Shown: positions 8,331 through 15,565 of the stretch, piece after piece | How positions within the stretch are numbered: position 1 is the first letter of the stretch | Layout: the number at the start of each line of letters is the position of its first letter | Origin: CAJJDF01 sp965655625 | GTDB lineage: Bacteria > Bacteroidota > Bacteroidia > Flavobacteriales_D > CAJJDF01 | DNA: 64,000 nucleotides | Direction of reading: 5' to 3' | Assembly: GCA_965655625.1 (NCBI GenBank) | Contig: CBFHHA010000006.1 | Coordinates: forward strand, 1 to 64,000 | Made by a program: the position numbers and the translations under genes | Notes under the pieces: model-generated | Told to the model about the DNA's origin: nothing | Databases searched by the model: none | What the model saw: the letters and a program-made list of their open reading frames with translations, nothing else

Positions 8331-8861
8331 ATGAGTATTGCCGCACCTTTTAATCTTCAGAAATGGATTGACGAGAATAGAGATTTACTAAAACCTCCCG
8401 TTGGAAATAAGAACTTGTACAAAGAGGCGGGCGATTTTATTGTGATGATTGTTGGCGGACCCAATGCGCGAAAAGATTACCACTGGAACGAAACAGAGGA
8501 ATTATTTTACCAATTGGAAGGAGATATTATGGTTACAGTTCAGCAGGATGGAAAAGCCGTTGAAGTACCCATCAAAGCGGGCGAAATGTTTTTGTTGCCT
8601 GGCAATATTCCTCACAACCCTGTTAGACCCGCTAACTCTATAGGACTGGTAATCGAGCGAAAAAGAAAAGGGACGGACATGAAAGACGGGTTATTGTGGT
8701 TTTGCGATGAGTGCAACGAAAAGCTACACGAAACTTATTTTTCACAAAAAGACATTGAAACGGATTTTCAATCTAGATTCAAGGAGTTTTATACTTCAGA
8801 AGATAAAAGAACGTGTAAAAATTGTAGCCACGTAATGGAAATTGACGAAAGATTTATTTAG
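8331..8861 (+). CDS. nbaC: 3-hydroxyanthranilate 3,4-dioxygenase
   Basis: A 176-residue cupin that opens the ring of 3-hydroxyanthranilate to 2-amino-3-carboxymuconate semialdehyde. The iron ligands lie in YHWNETEELFYQLEGD and NIPHNPVRP. The C-terminal tail carries two CxxC pairs (CDEC near residue 124 and CKNC near 164), the rubredoxin-like metal site seen in bacterial forms. Its stop codon is one base before the ATG of the next gene, whose product removes the carboxyl group from this enzyme's product, so the two form a functional pair. Confidence 0.94.
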   Translation: MSIAAPFNLQKWIDENRDLLKPPVGNKNLYKEAGDFIVMIVGGPNARKDYHWNETEELFYQLEGDIMVTVQQDGKAVEVPIKAGEMFLLPGNIPHNPVRPANSIGLVIERKRKGTDMKDGLLWFCDECNEKLHETYFSQKDIETDFQSRFKEFYTSEDKRTCKNCSHVMEIDERFI

Positions 8862-8862
8862 A

Positions 8863-9891
8863 ATGACAAAAAAAGCTGAAGACATATTAAGCATTGATAT
8901 TCACACTCATATCTTACCAAAAGACATTCCTAATTTCAAAAAAAAATTTGGCTACGGAGGTTTTATTCATTTAGATCATCACAAGCCTTGTTGTGCACGA
9001 ATGATGATGGACGACAAGTTTTTTAGAGAAATTGAAGACAATTGCTGGAGTGCAGAAGCTCGAATGACTGAGTGCGATGCTCAGCATATTAATGTACAAG
9101 TTTTATCTACTGTACCAGTGATGTTTTCTTATTGGGCAAAACCGCAAGACTGCTTGGATGTATCCATGTTTTTGAACGATCACATTGCTGGAATTGTAAC
9201 GAAATATCCAAAACGATTTGTAGGACTTGGTACGGTTCCAATGCAAGCCCCTGAATTGGCAATAAAAGAAATCGAACGTTGCAAAAAAATAGGACTCAAA
9301 GGTATTGAGATTGGTTCGCACGTAAACGATTGGAACCTCAACGATCCCAATCTATTTCCAATTTTTCAAGCATGCGAAGAATTGGACATGGCAGTTTTTG
9401 TTCATCCATGGGACATGATGTCGAAATCCAAAATGGAAAAATATTGGCTACCTTGGCTTGTAGGAATGCCAGCCGAAACTTCGTTGGCCATTTGTTCGAT
9501 GATTTTTGGAGGCGTTTTCGAAAGATTACCCAACCTGCGTGTGGCTTTTGCTCACGGTGGCGGTTCGTTTCCCGCAACAATCTCTCGAATTCAACATGGA
9601 TTTGATGTACGGCCAGATTTGTGCGCCATCGACAACAATGTAGCTCCAAAAGAATACCTCGGTAAATTTTGGCTCGATTCTTTGGTGCATGACGAGGCAA
9701 ACCTTAACTACATCATGGATCTAGTTGGTTCGGACAAAGTAGCCTTGGGATCTGATTACCCTTTTCCTTTAGGGGAATTACAACCAGGAAAATTGATTCG
9801 TGAATTTGACTTAGAACAAAAAACCAAGGAAAATTTACTGCACAATTCAGCACTGACTTGGTTGAAAATGAAAAAATCTGATTTTATTTAA
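8863..9891 (+). CDS. 2-amino-3-carboxymuconate-6-semialdehyde decarboxylase
   Basis: A 342-residue amidohydrolase-fold decarboxylase (ACMSD). Metal ligands are seen in IDIHTHILP near the N-terminus, and further conserved sites in FVHPWDM, AFAHGGGSFP and LGSDYPFPLGE. The start is the ATG at 8863; an in-frame TTG at 8842 would overlap the upstream gene and extend the protein with unconserved residues. It acts directly after 3-hydroxyanthranilate dioxygenase and steers the kynurenine pathway towards 2-aminomuconate and catabolism rather than quinolinate and NAD. Kynureninase and kynurenine monooxygenase genes are not in the window. Confidence 0.93.
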   Translation: MTKKAEDILSIDIHTHILPKDIPNFKKKFGYGGFIHLDHHKPCCARMMMDDKFFREIEDNCWSAEARMTECDAQHINVQVLSTVPVMFSYWAKPQDCLDVSMFLNDHIAGIVTKYPKRFVGLGTVPMQAPELAIKEIERCKKIGLKGIEIGSHVNDWNLNDPNLFPIFQACEELDMAVFVHPWDMMSKSKMEKYWLPWLVGMPAETSLAICSMIFGGVFERLPNLRVAFAHGGGSFPATISRIQHGFDVRPDLCAIDNNVAPKEYLGKFWLDSLVHDEANLNYIMDLVGSDKVALGSDYPFPLGELQPGKLIREFDLEQKTKENLLHNSALTWLKMKKSDFI

Positions 9892-9895
9892 TCAA

Positions 9896-10951
9896 TTATT
9901 TTTTAAGAACCCATAAAGAGATTCCTTTCGATTCTTCTTTTGTTCTTGCTAAAAACTTATTGGCTTCTTTGCGAGTAACAAAACTTTGAATAGCCACCCG
10001 ATAAAGCCTTCCTTTCTTATCAACTATCAAGGATTCGTTTCCTTTATCAGACCATTCTTTTACCAAGTTTTCTGCATTTTCCTTTACAGAAAAACAACCG
10101 GCAATTACATGGTATTTTTTCTCGACCACGTACTCCACAGGCTTTGAAAAAGTAGAGTCTGTTTTTGGCAAAGTCGCTTCCACTTTGGTTGTATCAAGTG
10201 TTTTTGCAACTGCAACAACTTCTTCCTCCGTATCCCAATCCAACATAAACGAGTCGTTCGTTCTTGGAGAATAATCATCCACCACAACCGGATTAAATGG
10301 ATTTACATCCGCAATGTTTAAGTTTTGATACTCTGAATTGCTCTTAATCCCGATGTAAACACCAGCCGCCAATATTGGCAACATCAACAAAGGAATTAAT
10401 TGACCATACCGCTTAGAGGTCCTTTTCTTAGTTGGTTCTTTCGCGGGCGAAGCAACCAACACAGATTCTTTGGTTTCTTCTACTCTTGCAATCAATTTAA
10501 CTTTCTTTTCTTCTTTTTCTTTGGTTGGCAGCGGTGCCACCTTTTCAAGTTCAAAAGAAGAGAGACCGTAAGAATCTTTCAAGAAATTTGTTGACGCCTG
10601 CTGGAACTGAATGTTCTTTTCTTTATCAAAAAACAACACTCCTACCCTTTCTATTTCTACTCTTCCCTCTTCGTTCAATCTCAAAAAACAATCGTCTTTG
10701 AATTGAAGCAAAAGTTGCTGAGCATCCGCCATTGACAATGCTTGTTTCTCAGCAATTTTAGCAGACAATAAGCCATCATTGTACACAAGATGTTTGTTGA
10801 ACAAAATTCGTTTCGTAGCAGGAAAAAAAACAGAGGTAAACTGATTGAAGTATGCTGGTTTTTTGGAGGTAATAAAACCTCCAAATTCTGGCACAATCAC
10901 ACAATCATGATCGTGTAGTAGTTCTTCTATATGTTTGTCTATCTTTTTCAT
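9896..10951 (-). CDS. HU-CCDC81 and SPOR domain transmembrane protein
   Basis: A 351-residue protein. The first 130 residues (IDKHIEELLHDHDCVIVPEFG, split here by my wording, then GGFITSKKPA) match the paired HU-CCDC81 domains, HU-related folds found in Bacteroidota. A Lys/Glu-rich linker is followed by one membrane segment at about 184-202, and by a periplasmic region ending in a SPOR domain (about 273-350). SPOR domains bind denuded septal peptidoglycan. The topology would put the HU-like domains in the cytoplasm. The pattern suggests a link between chromosome or cytoplasmic structure and the cell-division site, an inference from domains. Ends tail to tail, 4 bases from the ACMSD gene. Confidence 0.85.
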   Translation of the reverse strand: MKKIDKHIEELLHDHDCVIVPEFGGFITSKKPAYFNQFTSVFFPATKRILFNKHLVYNDGLLSAKIAEKQALSMADAQQLLLQFKDDCFLRLNEEGRVEIERVGVLFFDKEKNIQFQQASTNFLKDSYGLSSFELEKVAPLPTKEKEEKKVKLIARVEETKESVLVASPAKEPTKKRTSKRYGQLIPLLMLPILAAGVYIGIKSNSEYQNLNIADVNPFNPVVVDDYSPRTNDSFMLDWDTEEEVVAVAKTLDTTKVEATLPKTDSTFSKPVEYVVEKKYHVIAGCFSVKENAENLVKEWSDKGNESLIVDKKGRLYRVAIQSFVTRKEANKFLARTKEESKGISLWVLKK

Positions 10952-10989
10952 TAATCAACAAAGCAAAGTTAATTATTTCCTTTAATTAA

Positions 10990-11766
10990 TTAAAAATTAT
11001 CCGAACTAAGAATTTCTTCTAAATCCTCGGGAGTATCAATTCCAATTATATCTTCTTCAATTTCAGATACTTGTATTGTAAAATGATGTGAGAGCCACCT
11101 TAAATTTTCTAAGCTTTCGGCTTTTTCAAGCATAGAGTGCTCGATAGATTGAATCTCGTAGAATTCGTCAATATTAAACCCGTAAATCCCAATATGCTTG
11201 TAGTATTCGGCATGTTCCAGCCATAAATCCTCTTGTTTTCCTCTCACGAAAGGTATTGGGTGTCTGCTAAAGTAAAGTGCGTCTCTTGGTTCTCCGTTCG
11301 ATTCGCCTTCAGTTAGCACTACCTTCACCACATTTTCATTGAATAGTTCATCGCTTGAAGTAATTCTTTTGGCTAACGTTCCTATCTCGGCTTGATCATC
11401 GTTGAGCAAAATCTCACAAACTTTGTCAATATGCACAGGCGAAATAAACGGTTCGTCTCCCTGTATGTTCACCACCACATCAAAAAACTCTTCTTTCTCC
11501 TCTAGTTTCTCGATAACCTCTCCGCATCGTTCGGTTCCCGATTGATGAAAATCTCCGGTCATTATTGCCAACCCTCCAAACTCCAAGACGTGGTCATAAA
11601 TTCTTTTGTCATCAGTCGCAACCACCACTTTTGTCAATCTTTTGGATTTTTGGCACTGTTCTACCACTCGCCTAATCATTGACTTTCCTTTGATATCTAC
11701 TAGTGGTTTACCCGGAAACCTTGTAGACTCATATCTCGCTGGAATTATTCCTATTACCTTTTTCAT
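10990..11766 (-). CDS. kdsB: 3-deoxy-manno-octulosonate cytidylyltransferase
   Basis: A 258-residue enzyme that activates KDO as CMP-KDO for lipopolysaccharide core synthesis. The nucleotide-binding start IIPARYESTRFPGKPL and the motifs VVATDD, VVNIQGDEPF and YFSRHPIPF are typical of KdsB. Length fits the family. The ATG overlaps the stop of pdxJ by four bases (ATGA), so translation is probably coupled. Confidence 0.95.
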   Translation of the reverse strand: MKKVIGIIPARYESTRFPGKPLVDIKGKSMIRRVVEQCQKSKRLTKVVVATDDKRIYDHVLEFGGLAIMTGDFHQSGTERCGEVIEKLEEKEEFFDVVVNIQGDEPFISPVHIDKVCEILLNDDQAEIGTLAKRITSSDELFNENVVKVVLTEGESNGEPRDALYFSRHPIPFVRGKQEDLWLEHAEYYKHIGIYGFNIDEFYEIQSIEHSMLEKAESLENLRWLSHHFTIQVSEIEEDIIGIDTPEDLEEILSSDNF

Positions 11767-12476
11767 TTCAATAGGTTTTTATACATGGCTATTGTTTTTT
11801 CGAATCCAAAATACAAAGCATCCGCAACTAGAGCATGCCCGATAGAAACTTCCAATAAATTAGGAATTGACGAAGCAAAAAACGCCAAATTTTCTACATT
11901 CAAATCATGCCCAGCATTAAGACCAATTCCCATTTCTGAGGTGAGTTTAGCGGCCTCCATAAACGGACGAATAGCTTCTTCTTTATCTGAAGAATAACCA
12001 CTTGCATACGATTCTGTGTAGAGTTCGGCTCTATCCACCTGAATGAGTGCTAGCTGCTCTATATCTTTTGTGTTGGCTTCCATAAATACAGAAGTTCGAA
12101 TTCCTGCTTTGGACAGTTCCCCGAGCGATTCTTCCAATAGGGATTTATTCTCTTTCACTTTCCATCCTGCATTAGAGGTTAATACTCCTGGCGGATCGGG
12201 CACCAAAGTTACCTGATGAGGTTTCGTTGAAAGCACTAAATCCATGAAACGCTTGTTGGGATATCCCTCCACATTAAACTCAGTTTGAATATTTTGAGCT
12301 AACTCGCTCACATCGGCATACCGTATGTGTCTTTCATCAGGTCTAGGGTGAACAGTAATACCATCTGCCCCAAATTTTTCGATATCTAGCGCAACTTTTA
12401 GCAAGTTCGGAACGTTGTTTCCTCTAGCATTCCTTATTGTGGCTACTTTATTTATATTTACACTTAATTTTGTCAT
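11763..12476 (-). CDS. pdxJ: Pyridoxine 5'-phosphate synthase
   Basis: A 237-residue TIM-barrel enzyme joining 1-deoxyxylulose 5-phosphate and 3-amino-2-oxopropyl phosphate to pyridoxine 5'-phosphate. Family motifs are clear: LSVNINKVATIRNARG at the N-terminus, GITVHPRPDERHIR, and GLNAGHDLN near the C-terminus. First gene of a two-gene operon with kdsB. Confidence 0.96.
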   Translation of the reverse strand: MTKLSVNINKVATIRNARGNNVPNLLKVALDIEKFGADGITVHPRPDERHIRYADVSELAQNIQTEFNVEGYPNKRFMDLVLSTKPHQVTLVPDPPGVLTSNAGWKVKENKSLLEESLGELSKAGIRTSVFMEANTKDIEQLALIQVDRAELYTESYASGYSSDKEEAIRPFMEAAKLTSEMGIGLNAGHDLNVENLAFFASSIPNLLEVSIGHALVADALYFGFEKTIAMYKNLLK

Positions 12477-12578
12477 ATTTTTGTAGTAAACTGAACTGCG
12501 AAAGAACAGTTTTTTGTTTAAAAAAGTTACATTTAAAGGTAAAAAAAATACTCAACAAAATTCATCTATAAGAATACT

Positions 12579-13241
12579 ATGATTGCATCTCAATTAATTG
12601 TGGACTTACTTCCTCCATTAAAGCCCTCCGAAACTTTCAGCAAGGCATTGCTTTGGATGAGCGAATTTAAGGTGGGTCATTTGCCGGTGGTTGACAAAAA
12701 TAATTTTTTGGGAATTGTCTCAGAAGAAGATATTTTAGATTCCAGTTTGTCGGATGTAACCTTCCAATCCAACATAATTCAGCTCAACTCGGTATTTATT
12801 TACGAATACCAACATATTTTTGAAGTGATGAGAAAAATGTCTGAATTTCAACTCACCGTAATGCCTATTCTTAATAGAAATGATGAGTATTTAGGATGCA
12901 CAACTCTCTCTCACCTTATGACAGTTGCATCCAACACGACCTCCATAAAGGAATCTGGCGGAGTGATTGTACTGAGAGTAAATTCTAAAGATTATTCACT
13001 GGCCGAAATTTCTCAAATTGTAGAAAGCAACAATGCCAGAATCTTAAGTTCTTACATCACCTCTTCGGACGATACATCTGAAATAGACGTGACTATCAAA
13101 TTGAACAAAAAAGAACTAGGAGCGATTCTGCAAACCTTTCAACGGTATGATTATAAAGTCATTGAAACCTACCAAAAAGATGATGACTTTGATGAGTTAA
13201 AAAATAGATTTGATAATTTGATGAACCTCCTAGATTTATAG
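12579..13241 (+). CDS. CBS domain protein with C-terminal ACT-like region
   Basis: A 220-residue soluble protein. Two CBS motifs cover about residues 1-125 (VGHLPVVDKNNFLGIVSEEDI in the first, TVMPILNRNDEYLGC in the second). Residues about 130-205 (VIVLRVNSKDYSLAEISQIVE and so on) look like an ACT-type regulatory fold. CBS pairs bind adenosine nucleotides, and ACT domains bind amino acids, so a small-molecule sensor is likely; the partner is unknown. It stands divergent from pdxJ and 15 bases before the T9SS cargo gene. Confidence 0.8.
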   Translation: MIASQLIVDLLPPLKPSETFSKALLWMSEFKVGHLPVVDKNNFLGIVSEEDILDSSLSDVTFQSNIIQLNSVFIYEYQHIFEVMRKMSEFQLTVMPILNRNDEYLGCTTLSHLMTVASNTTSIKESGGVIVLRVNSKDYSLAEISQIVESNNARILSSYITSSDDTSEIDVTIKLNKKELGAILQTFQRYDYKVIETYQKDDDFDELKNRFDNLMNLLDL

Positions 13242-13256
13242 TAATTTTACCCCACA

Positions 13257-14531
13257 ATGAAATACATTTTACTTTTCTTATCCTCGTTGTTGTATTGCCA
13301 ATTGGCACTCTCACAACCTTCTAACAACAACTGTGCAAGCGCAACAGAAATTTGCATTGCGAAAACAACATCTGGAACCACCCGTGATGCAACCAGCCAA
13401 GTGTGTGGAACTTGTGCAGATGGAGCTACCGTGATTGGTTCAGCTTGTTTTCAGCTTGTAAAAACGGTTTGGTATCAATTTACAACCAATGCCACAGGAG
13501 GAAATGCTGATGTCAGTGTAACTAGTTTAAATTGTTCTGCTGGTTCTAATGGATTGGGAGGAATTGTTTATTCTGCCGGAACTGCTTGTAATTCTTCCAC
13601 ATACGTTCCTGTTTCCAACTGTGAAGTAAATTCTGGTGGAGACTTTACCCTGAACGCAACCGGATTAGCAGCCAATACTACGTACTATATTCTTATCGCT
13701 AGCGACTCTGCAGGGAGCTGTGATTTTGATATTACGATTAGCGGTCCCGCAGTTGTATTGCCTCCCAGTTCAATCGTTATCTCGAACAACGTAGACACCA
13801 CTATCATTTGCCCAGAAGACGTGGTAACTTTTTCTGCCAATGTAACAAATTGCACCAATCCAGTGGTAAATTGGTTTGTAAATGGCGGATATACAGCAAC
13901 TACAACCAATGGAAATTCTTTTCAAAAAGATTATTTTGTAAATGGCGATGTTGTAGGAGCTCAGGTAGAATGTGATTGTGGAGCAAATGCTGGGTCTAAT
14001 CAACTATCAATAAATGTACATCCTTACATCACAATAAGCGCAGGACCTTACACCAACATTCCATTCGGAGGATCTACCAAACTTAAAGGTTCTGGAGGGG
14101 TTACATATTCTTGGGCACCCACCGAAACTTTAGACAACCCAAATATTGCCAATCCAATTGCGACACCTTTGGGAGCTACAACATACACATTAACGGCAAC
14201 TTCGATAGAAGGTTGTCGGTTTTTTGACAACGTCATCGTGAATGTTCTTGACTCCATTTTCGTTCCCAATACGTTCACCCCTAACTCGGATGGAGTTAAC
14301 GACACCTGGGAAATAAGGCTTATCGAGTTTTTTCCGAAAGCAGAAATTACGGTATTCGACAGATGGGGACAAATTGTATTTAAAACAATTGGTTACCCAA
14401 CTTCTGCTCGTTGGGATGGGACCCGAAACGGAACTCAACTTCCGGCATCAACCTACTACTATACAATTAGTTTGAGTATCGACTCCAAAGAAGAAAGAAT
14501 AAAAACTGGATCAGTAACCCTAATATATTAA
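13257..14531 (+). CDS. Secreted protein with type B T9SS sorting domain
   Basis: A 424-residue protein with a Sec signal peptide (about 1-19). Residues about 20-170 are a Cys- and Asn/Ser/Thr-rich beta region with adhesion-like character, followed by a PKD-like region. The last 85 residues are a gliding-motility-associated C-terminal (CHU_C, type B) domain, with the hallmark VPNTFTPNSDGVNDTW and VFDRWGQIVF. The protein should leave the cell by T9SS and remain surface-attached. The PorP/SprF gene begins one base after its stop. Type B cargo is known to depend on SprF-like partners encoded next to it, so this is a cargo/partner pair. Confidence 0.9.
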   Translation: MKYILLFLSSLLYCQLALSQPSNNNCASATEICIAKTTSGTTRDATSQVCGTCADGATVIGSACFQLVKTVWYQFTTNATGGNADVSVTSLNCSAGSNGLGGIVYSAGTACNSSTYVPVSNCEVNSGGDFTLNATGLAANTTYYILIASDSAGSCDFDITISGPAVVLPPSSIVISNNVDTTIICPEDVVTFSANVTNCTNPVVNWFVNGGYTATTTNGNSFQKDYFVNGDVVGAQVECDCGANAGSNQLSINVHPYITISAGPYTNIPFGGSTKLKGSGGVTYSWAPTETLDNPNIANPIATPLGATTYTLTATSIEGCRFFDNVIVNVLDSIFVPNTFTPNSDGVNDTWEIRLIEFFPKAEITVFDRWGQIVFKTIGYPTSARWDGTRNGTQLPASTYYYTISLSIDSKEERIKTGSVTLIY

Positions 14532-14532
14532 G

Positions 14533-15468
14533 ATGATTAAGAAACTCTCACTGGCTTTATTTCTAGCTTTTTCGGTTACCGGTTTTAGTCAACAAATTCC
14601 GCAATTCACCAATTATCTAACCAATCAGTTCGCCTACAATCCTGCAGTGGCGGGAAGTAAAGAATGCTTAGATATTACCTTGGGACATCGAACTCAATGG
14701 AGTGGATTTGAAGGAGCACCCGTAACGACCTACGGAAGTTTTAACACAACACTGAAGCAAGATAAATTTGGCTTGGGGTATAAACATGCTATCGGAATTG
14801 TTGCCCTGAGCGACTCTTATGGTCCTTTTACTCGTTCCAAATTAAAAGCTGCCTACGCTTATCACCTTCCACTCACAAGAGATATTCTATTCTCTATGGG
14901 TATGTTCTTTGGTATAGAACAAGTAAATTTTGATGCCAGTGACATAACTCTAATTAACTATAATGATGATGCGGTAAACAACTCAAGGAGATCTACTATT
15001 TTTCCTGAAATTACGCCAGGAGTGTTCCTACAATCTGATAGATGGTTTGCTGGAGCTACACTTCAACAAACACTAGGAAACAGAAAAAAAGCAGTAGGAA
15101 CAGACGATACACGTCTCACTAGGCACGGAACAATCATGGGGGGTCTTAACATTCCTATTACGGATGATTGGTCTATTATACCTTCTACGATGTTCAAGTT
15201 TTCGAAAGCAGCTCCATGGGCAATCGATGTAAATGCAATGGCAGATTTCAAAAGGAAAATTTCAGTTGGAATCTCTTATCGAAATATAGATGCCGTTGCA
15301 GCCTTAATTAATTTCAATTTTTTGAATTATTTCAGAGTGGGTTATGCCTATGATTATACTTTATCTAAAATAAGATTTGGTGGATTCAACTCACACGAGG
15401 TAACACTAGTAATCAATCCATGCGGTTTTAAAGAAGATCCTAAATATGCCTGCCCTACTTTTAATTAA
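14533..15468 (+). CDS. PorP/SprF family outer-membrane protein
   Basis: A 311-residue beta-barrel protein with a signal peptide (about 1-19) and the family hallmark QFTNYLTNQFAYNPAVAG followed by HRTQWSGFEGAPVT. PorP/SprF proteins sit in the outer membrane and serve T9SS; SprF-type members are needed for type B cargo. The gene is joined to the type B cargo gene before it (1-base gap), which suggests it is the dedicated partner of that cargo. Confidence 0.92.
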   Translation: MIKKLSLALFLAFSVTGFSQQIPQFTNYLTNQFAYNPAVAGSKECLDITLGHRTQWSGFEGAPVTTYGSFNTTLKQDKFGLGYKHAIGIVALSDSYGPFTRSKLKAAYAYHLPLTRDILFSMGMFFGIEQVNFDASDITLINYNDDAVNNSRRSTIFPEITPGVFLQSDRWFAGATLQQTLGNRKKAVGTDDTRLTRHGTIMGGLNIPITDDWSIIPSTMFKFSKAAPWAIDVNAMADFKRKISVGISYRNIDAVAALINFNFLNYFRVGYAYDYTLSKIRFGGFNSHEVTLVINPCGFKEDPKYACPTFN

Positions 15469-15476
15469 GCGGGTAG

Positions 15477-15499
15477 TTTGATTTTATTCCAAAATCAAA
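15477..15499 (+). terminator. Weak hairpin after porP/sprF gene
   Basis: Perfect 9-bp A/T-rich stem TTTGATTTT/AAAATCAAA with loop ATTCC. There is no T-run after it, so termination is uncertain. Confidence 0.3.
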
Positions 15500-15565
15500 T
15501 TAGTACTTATATTTAGTCCTATATTTTCACTAAATTCTATTGATTCAAATAATAAATTCACTTCA

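Noticed and set aside
15477..15499. Firm terminator call after the first PorP/SprF gene
   Set aside because: The stem is A/T only and lacks a T-run, so I keep it only at low confidence.
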